A stretch of DNA of 64,000 nucleotides from Alicyclobacillus acidocaldarius subsp. acidocaldarius Tc-4-1 (GTDB lineage Bacteria; Bacillota; Bacilli; Alicyclobacillales; Alicyclobacillaceae): contig NC_017167.1 in the NCBI RefSeq assembly GCF_000219875.1, positions 1,699,572 through 1,763,571 on the forward strand, read 5' to 3'. Positions 59,203 to 64,000 of the stretch are shown here, in pieces. The notes beneath the pieces were generated by a model. That model made no database searches. It was not told the DNA's origin and saw nothing but the letters and a program-made list of their open reading frames with translations. The translations under genes were made by a program, and so were the position numbers. Positions within the stretch are counted from its first letter, which is position 1. Each line of letters begins with the position of its first letter.

Positions 59203-59757
59203 CCTCGGAAAGACACCTTTGTGTGCCCAGGACGGAAGGAGACGAGCGGAAAAACGCCTTTCAAAGGCGGGTTTCTGTACTACTTTTCGCAAACCGATTG
59301 CCAAAACTGCCCATTGAAAACCGCGTGTCTGGGAAAGAAGGAAACCCGGAAGCGAGTGTATCTCAGCGACCGGGTTCGGGAGTCACTTCAGAGCCAGCGA
59401 AGTTTACGGCGAGCATTGCACGACCGGAAGGCCATCGAACGCACATTTGGCGAGTTGAAACAATGGCATGGCCTGGGACGCGCACGCTACCGCGGCAAGT
59501 GGCGTGTAGCCATCCAAGTGTATCTCACGTTTTTTGGTTGTGAACGTGAAACGGATCGTCAACCTGATCCAGGGTCGAGCATCGAAACCCGTCCCTGCTT
59601 CGTAATGTGCTAAGGATGGTCAACGGAACAAATCGACGGAAATACGAACCAGCCCCACTCATTCAGCCTTCAACCACAGGTATCCGACCACACGGATTTC
59701 TGATTGGCTCCCCTGATCCCGCGAAATTCCCCACTTTTTCAGAGCTCTCGCAGAAGG
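59203..59757 (+). pseudogene. IS1182 transposase 3' fragment
   Basis: CPGRKETSGKTPFKGGFLYY onward and the 3' non-coding end up to CAGAGCTC are nearly identical to 49249-49775, but with a frameshift at a T-run (six Ts versus five). Truncated by the IS1634 right end. The stretch 59758-59965 downstream contains nothing I can support except an unassigned inverted repeat. Confidence 0.85.
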
Positions 59758-59965
59758 TTGCCGATGAAGCCAGAGCCACCGCTTCCTCCGAGTGAGATGG
59801 CCTGTGGATTGGATGGACAACCCTGCGGGTTGCCCACCACTCCACAGGCCCGAAGAGGGGAAGCCGCTTCGCTCCTCCCCTCTGTCCTTCGGCCATTCAC
59901 CCCTCCAATGGCTGCGAAGAATGGAGGGATAATAAGGTTAGGTTTTCGCATGAGTGATCGTTCTG

Positions 59966-60220
59966 TCATTCTTTTGTCGTTTGACACGGATTGGATGCGG
60001 AAAGTTGACCAGCCAGCCACTCGTGATATTCACCAAGCAGGTAGAGTGCTATCACCGCCACACTGTCGCAGACCACAGCCCGAAGCTGATTCGCTGTCTC
60101 GACGTCGACCGGCCCGTCGGACGGCTGCGGCGCGATGTAGAACGACAAGCCGTCGTACACTTTTTCAATGTGATCTGGACGCAACTTGGAGAAAAACTCG
60201 ATGAAAGGCGGCAAATTCAC
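59966..60220 (-). CDS. Hypothetical protein, 84 aa
   Basis: GTG 60220 (SD GGAGGTG 7 nt upstream). MNLPPFIEFFSKLRPDHIEK, VYDGLSFYIAPQPSDG, VCDSVAVIALYLLGEYHEWL. No signal or metal motif; family not recognised. It follows the monooxygenase by 21 bp and may belong to the catabolic operon. Confidence 0.5.
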   Translation of the reverse strand: MNLPPFIEFFSKLRPDHIEKVYDGLSFYIAPQPSDGPVDVETANQLRAVVCDSVAVIALYLLGEYHEWLAGQLSASNPCQTTKE

Positions 60221-60241
60221 ACGCAATCACCTCCGCGTTCT

Positions 60242-61471
60242 TCAATACTTCGTGTCCAACCCCGGCGGTCCAGATTTCGGACCATAGGGTCCTTCATCGA
60301 GCCACCTTCCGAACTCTTGCCAAATCGGCGAAAGGACGGCCCCCGCGTAACGTTTCATCCGCATCCCTATGGACGTGCCCTGTAAGTGCTCCAACGCGAT
60401 CCCAGCCGCGTTTCGGTTGTACAGCGCCGCACGGCGCCTTTCTTCGGCGAATTCCTCCACCGCCCGTCGCGCTTCGCTTGCCGATGCGGTTTCAAGTGCA
60501 CGAGCAATCGCCCTCGCTGCAGAAACAGCGTCTGCAACGCCGGAATTCAAGCCTCGAGCTCCAAAGGGAGCGAACAAATGGGCAGCTTCTCCTACGAGTA
60601 AAACCCTGCGTACCTCGTCCGTAAATGACGCTGCGACTACTTGTAGGAACTGATACGTTGATACCCAAGTAATTCTATCAGCATATTTTTTATCCATGAC
60701 TCGCGGCAACCATGACCGCACGCCATCTACTCCGCTAAACGCTTCTTCATTGTCATCCTCGAATAGTTGGAGGTCGATCCGCCACCCTCCGGAAAATGGA
60801 ACGAAGAGCACATTTCGGCCATCTACAGCCGGATGCTGATAGTGAAACACACGCTCCAGAGGCAGCGGATGATCTAAATCCTCTTGCACGTCGACAACGA
60901 CAAACGCATTCGCCGAGCGTGATCCCTCCATGCGAATGCCGACCGCTCGGCGCACGTCGGAACGGGCGCCGTCCGCCGCCACGACGTAGGGTGCCTCCCA
61001 CGTGACTCCCGAAGACGCAGAGAGCCGCACGCCATCCGCCTTGACCTCAACATCCTCCACGCGCTGAGACCAGGCGAATTCGACCCCAGCTTGCAGGCAA
61101 GCCTCATACAGGTAACGCTCGATCTCGACCTGAGGCAGGCTGGTGAACGGAGGCAGTTGACTTGGATCGACCGGAGGATACCGCCTCACGTACACTTCCC
61201 TTCCTCGGAAAAAGGTCCGTTTAACGGGCCACACAAGGCCGTGCCTCGCCAACGTAAACCCGAGCCCTGTGTACACGGCTTCCAACAGTTGCAACGTGGC
61301 ACGGTGAATAAAGATCGCACGGCTTCCAGGGCGTAATCGCCCTTGCGGCTCTGCTTCTAAGACAACGACGGGAATGTTATACCGGCGCAAAGCCAGAGCC
61401 GCGGTCAATCCCACCGGCCCTGCGCCTACAACCAACACGGGTTTGGAGCGGTCTTCCCCAAAGTATGTCAC
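60242..61471 (-). CDS. Class A FAD-dependent aromatic monooxygenase
   Basis: 409 residues. FAD GxGxxG VLVVGAGPVGLTAALALRR, DG motif APYVVAADGARSDVRRAVGI, and ribose-binding LLVGEAAHLFAPFGARGLNS (GE in place of the usual GD). The PheA/TfdB-type fold hydroxylates aromatic rings with NAD(P)H and O2. In a gentisate operon the likely step is conversion of 3-hydroxybenzoate or salicylate to gentisate, but the substrate is inferred from context. Confidence 0.8.
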   Translation of the reverse strand: MTYFGEDRSKPVLVVGAGPVGLTAALALRRYNIPVVVLEAEPQGRLRPGSRAIFIHRATLQLLEAVYTGLGFTLARHGLVWPVKRTFFRGREVYVRRYPPVDPSQLPPFTSLPQVEIERYLYEACLQAGVEFAWSQRVEDVEVKADGVRLSASSGVTWEAPYVVAADGARSDVRRAVGIRMEGSRSANAFVVVDVQEDLDHPLPLERVFHYQHPAVDGRNVLFVPFSGGWRIDLQLFEDDNEEAFSGVDGVRSWLPRVMDKKYADRITWVSTYQFLQVVAASFTDEVRRVLLVGEAAHLFAPFGARGLNSGVADAVSAARAIARALETASASEARRAVEEFAEERRRAALYNRNAAGIALEHLQGTSIGMRMKRYAGAVLSPIWQEFGRWLDEGPYGPKSGPPGLDTKY

Positions 61472-61502
61472 GATAATCCCCCCCTGTCTTGCACCTTAAA
61501 CA

Positions 61503-61988
61503 TCAATTGTTGTTACAGAAGGCTGCGTACGTACGCCGAATTTGCCCTATATGTTTCTCAAGGTGCTCTATAATGAAGTGATCAATCACCCACGCTATCG
61601 TTCGCCTTCCGAACTTAGGGTTGTCACCTTCGATCTCCAGATCGTCATCTCGCAGTGCGCCTAACATCGACAACACTTCCTGCTTTCCGCGTCGGACGCC
61701 CTCAAGCAGATCTTCCAACGCCTCGTCCCTCGAGAGCGCGACAGCTCGGAGCCGTTCCGGATGGTCTACAGTGCGCCCGAAACGGGCACCAGGGTTTGCT
61801 TTCAAATTCAACACGTCACTGCTGAAGAAATGCTCGAACTCAGACACGTGGGCAAGCACTTGCGCGACCGACCAGGCGTTTTCACTCGGTTTCCAGTGCA
61901 ATGCCTCTGAACTGATATCTTCCACTGCTCTTTCCAGCTCTTCGTGCAACTGAAGGACGCGATTTCGAATGAACGCAACGCTTTCCAA
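61503..61988 (-). CDS. DinB-fold protein, putative maleylpyruvate isomerase
   Basis: 161 residues from TTG 61988 (SD AAGGGGG); the GTG at 62024 overlapping the upstream stop is the alternative. Four-helix DinB fold with His ligands in NAWSVAQVLAHVSEFEHFF and IDHFIIEHLEKHIGQIRR. Thiol-dependent maleylpyruvate isomerases of Gram-positive gentisate pathways use this fold with mycothiol; a Bacillota member would probably use bacillithiol. Position between the hydrolase and monooxygenase genes supports this. Confidence 0.6.
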   Translation of the reverse strand: MESVAFIRNRVLQLHEELERAVEDISSEALHWKPSENAWSVAQVLAHVSEFEHFFSSDVLNLKANPGARFGRTVDHPERLRAVALSRDEALEDLLEGVRRGKQEVLSMLGALRDDDLEIEGDNPKFGRRTIAWVIDHFIIEHLEKHIGQIRRTYAAFCNNN

Positions 61989-62020
61989 CGAGACAGTCCC
62001 CCTTTTTGCAGCACATACTC

Positions 62021-62950
62021 TCACGCTTCACCGATGCAATTTTCCAGAACTCCAATTCGTTCGATTTCCACGCGTACCACATCCCCGACTTTCATAAACC
62101 CCTTGGGATCCATCGCTACACCAACGCCCCCAGGAGTACCAGTCGCAATTACATCTCCAGGTTCGAGCGTCATCACCTGTGAGATAAAGGAGATTAATTG
62201 GGCAACACTAAAGATCATGTTTCGTGTGGTGTCGTCTTGCCGGAGTTCGCCATTGAGCCACAACCGGATCGATAAGTTCTGCGGATCCGGAATGTCCTCA
62301 ACCGTCACCAATGCTGGCCCCATCGGCCCCGTCTTATCAAACGACTTTCCCTGCAACCATTGGGACGTCCTTTGTTGCCAGTCCCGCACCGTGATGTCGT
62401 TATATGCGGTATAACCCGCTATATATTCCAATGCTTTCTCTTGCGAAATGTCTCGGCCACGTTTCCCAATGATCACGGCCAATTCCGCCTCGTAGTCTAG
62501 CTGGTCCGAGACTCGCGGAAATGGAATCACATCTCCGTGCGCACACACAGTGTTTTGTAGCTTTGCGAAAATTACAGGGATTCGTGGCAGATCACGCTTC
62601 ATCTCAGAGACATGGTCATAGTAGTTTCGACCTACGCAGATGATTTTTCCCGGGCGCGGGACAGGCGCAAGTCGTTTAACCGATGAAGCTGGTACCAAGC
62701 AATCTTTCAACTCTTCCCTGTGGTTTGTTACAAAAGCGAGTACCCTTCGAGCTTCGTCCATCGCACGCGCCCCCGCTTGCAAAAAGGAGAGTGGATCTGA
62801 AGGGAGCAACGCGTTTGCCAATCGTTCTGGGGCAGGATCCCCTTGCATTTTTAACATGCAGGCGCACGCCCGGTTGGCATCGATAAACACGTCCCCTAGT
62901 TCCAATCCTAGTCGCACGTCGCCGTTTGCATGAAATGTCACAATGCGCAC
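62021..62950 (-). CDS. FAH-family hydrolase (fumarylpyruvate hydrolase-like)
   Basis: 309 residues. Metal site in DQLDYEAELAVIIGKRGRDI (ExE), GKSFDKTGPMGPALVTVEDI, LEPGDVIATGTPGGVGVAMD. Belongs to the FAA-hydrolase superfamily. In gentisate degradation it would split fumarylpyruvate to fumarate and pyruvate. It lies 22 bp after the dioxygenase. Confidence 0.85.
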   Translation of the reverse strand: MRIVTFHANGDVRLGLELGDVFIDANRACACMLKMQGDPAPERLANALLPSDPLSFLQAGARAMDEARRVLAFVTNHREELKDCLVPASSVKRLAPVPRPGKIICVGRNYYDHVSEMKRDLPRIPVIFAKLQNTVCAHGDVIPFPRVSDQLDYEAELAVIIGKRGRDISQEKALEYIAGYTAYNDITVRDWQQRTSQWLQGKSFDKTGPMGPALVTVEDIPDPQNLSIRLWLNGELRQDDTTRNMIFSVAQLISFISQVMTLEPGDVIATGTPGGVGVAMDPKGFMKVGDVVRVEIERIGVLENCIGEA

Positions 62951-62972
62951 AACGATCTCTCCGTTCTATTCC

Positions 62973-63968
62973 TTATTGGAACTCGGCCGTGACAACTTGA
63001 TGGCCGTTCGGATATTCCTCCCACCGCTCAAGTCTCAGTCGTTCCATGACGGGGCGGTCATTGGTAGAAAACAGATAGGCACTTCGCGATCCCGTGTTGA
63101 CGTGCTCATGCCACGCCCAGTTCGGGATTACAAAGGTATCTCCTTTCTCCCAAGCAAACCGAACTCCCTCGATGACGGTGTAACCACTGCCTTCAAAGAC
63201 ATGGTAAATAGCGCTGTGTACATGCCGGTGTGCACGCGTGTGATGTCCAGGAGGAAGCATTTGCATCATTGCACCGATTGTTTGGCCAGCCGCCTCCCCC
63301 GTGACAGGGTTAATGTATTCCATCGCATACGCATCGTAAGGATCGGGTTCTAATTGGCCCAACCGTTCCAGAGCTTGCTTTGTGAATGACCACTTGAATA
63401 CTGTCTGTGGCGCTACGAGGTTGTTACGGTCTTGAATCGGACGAAGTCCAGGAGCAGAATACCTTAGAAGAGCGTAGTTGTCTGGAAACGTTACAGGCTG
63501 ATTGAATTCAGGAAAATTTTCAAAAAACATTACGCCCAATTTGTAGAGAAGGGGTATATCAAGACAATCTAGCCAGATCATCGGCTCGTCGCCCTCATGC
63601 ACGTGATCGTGCCAAAGCCCTGCGGGCGTAATTAGAAAATCCCCTGCCTCCATCGCGATTCGCTCACCTTCGACGATGGTGAACGCACCAGACCCTTGGA
63701 TGATAAATCGAATCGCCGATTGATTATGCCTATGAGACGGCGCCTTTTCCCCGGGCAGAAGTAACTGGATCCCAGCGTACAACGTGTCAGTTGCAGCCCC
63801 CCAGCCCCACGGCTCCAGGTCAGCAACGCCGGGATTCCTAAAGAACACGACCCGGCGTTCCCCACCGCGGTCCAATGTCACAAGTTCTCCCGCTTCTTTA
63901 ACAAAGGGAGCAACGTCTTTCCACTTCCATAAATAGGGGATCGATTTAGGTTTCGGCTCCTTCGTCAT
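62973..63968 (-). CDS. Gentisate 1,2-dioxygenase
   Basis: 331 residues from ATG 63968. Bicupin: first domain PSHRHNQSAIRFIIQGSGAF with AGLWHDHVHEGDEPMIWLDC, second HTRAHRHVHSAIYHVFEGSG with NWAWHEHVN. His-x-His...His of both cupins visible; the first binds the catalytic iron in this family. It opens gentisate between C1 and C2 to maleylpyruvate. First visible gene of the operon; the promoter may be at the right edge or beyond. Confidence 0.85.
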   Translation of the reverse strand: MTKEPKPKSIPYLWKWKDVAPFVKEAGELVTLDRGGERRVVFFRNPGVADLEPWGWGAATDTLYAGIQLLLPGEKAPSHRHNQSAIRFIIQGSGAFTIVEGERIAMEAGDFLITPAGLWHDHVHEGDEPMIWLDCLDIPLLYKLGVMFFENFPEFNQPVTFPDNYALLRYSAPGLRPIQDRNNLVAPQTVFKWSFTKQALERLGQLEPDPYDAYAMEYINPVTGEAAGQTIGAMMQMLPPGHHTRAHRHVHSAIYHVFEGSGYTVIEGVRFAWEKGDTFVIPNWAWHEHVNTGSRSAYLFSTNDRPVMERLRLERWEEYPNGHQVVTAEFQ

Positions 63969-64000
63969 GATGCTTCCAATCGAATTCCACAAAGGACCCA

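Overview
The window looks like a Gram-positive Bacillota genome, probably close to Alicyclobacillaceae. This is inferred from strong AGGAGG-type ribosome binding sites, sigma-A promoters, Firmicute-type ParB-like, YolD-like, IstAB and CadC proteins, holin-like micropeptides, and a gentisate pathway with a DinB-fold isomerase. I could not run a homology search, so genus and database novelty are not claimed.

Positions 1-32,400 look like a mobile element (plasmid, prophage remnant or integrative element), with almost every gene on the minus strand. It carries a partial DsbB-like thiol oxidoreductase, a BRO-type protein, a secreted phosphodiester glycosidase, two D12 adenine methyltransferases, a frameshifted C5 methyltransferase, three ParB-like proteins, two large exported proteins, a tRNA-Thr, a SigH-like sigma factor, a single-chain type ISP restriction-modification enzyme, an ArdC antirestriction protein, an M50 protease and an Rpn nuclease. 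Two micropeptide genes look like type I toxins. The unifying feature is a short leader found about 17 times: a conserved TTTTGYCSTGCA-like box, a C-run, and a hairpin that holds the ribosome binding site (sometimes the start codon too), directly before the start codon. Stem sequences differ but still pair. Several copies abut the terminator of the upstream gene. Two truncated gene copies keep their leaders.

A second oddity is at 6,572-7,534: at least nine palindromes, six with a 9-bp stem / 5-nt loop / 9-bp stem geometry. One lies inside an intact parB-like gene and one inside a degenerate parB-like copy, at the same linker position. The others crowd the 400 bp between them.

Positions 32,400-42,600 are IS-rich: an IS21-like MITE, an IS66 fragment, a complete IS21 splitting a DUF7309-like gene, and an IS3 element that removed the 5' end of a NUDIX gene. 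Between them are a CadC-like repressor with two cation-efflux genes and a VOC protein. Positions 42,700-46,200 hold a three-gene operon (APC permease, unknown 461-aa protein, SDR). Positions 46,200-59,760 are nested insertion sequences (IS5-like, IS1182 with a DUF6788 gene, two IS66, IS3, IS1380 and IS1634 parts) around one NnrU/ICMT-like membrane protein. A ~112-nt palindromic element occurs three times in this half in different IS contexts.

Positions 59,966-64,000 carry an aromatic catabolic operon on the minus strand: gentisate 1,2-dioxygenase, FAH-family hydrolase, DinB-fold putative maleylpyruvate isomerase, and a class A flavin monooxygenase that may feed the pathway. Several genes are broken by single-base changes in short homopolymers, so sequencing error is a live alternative to genuine decay.
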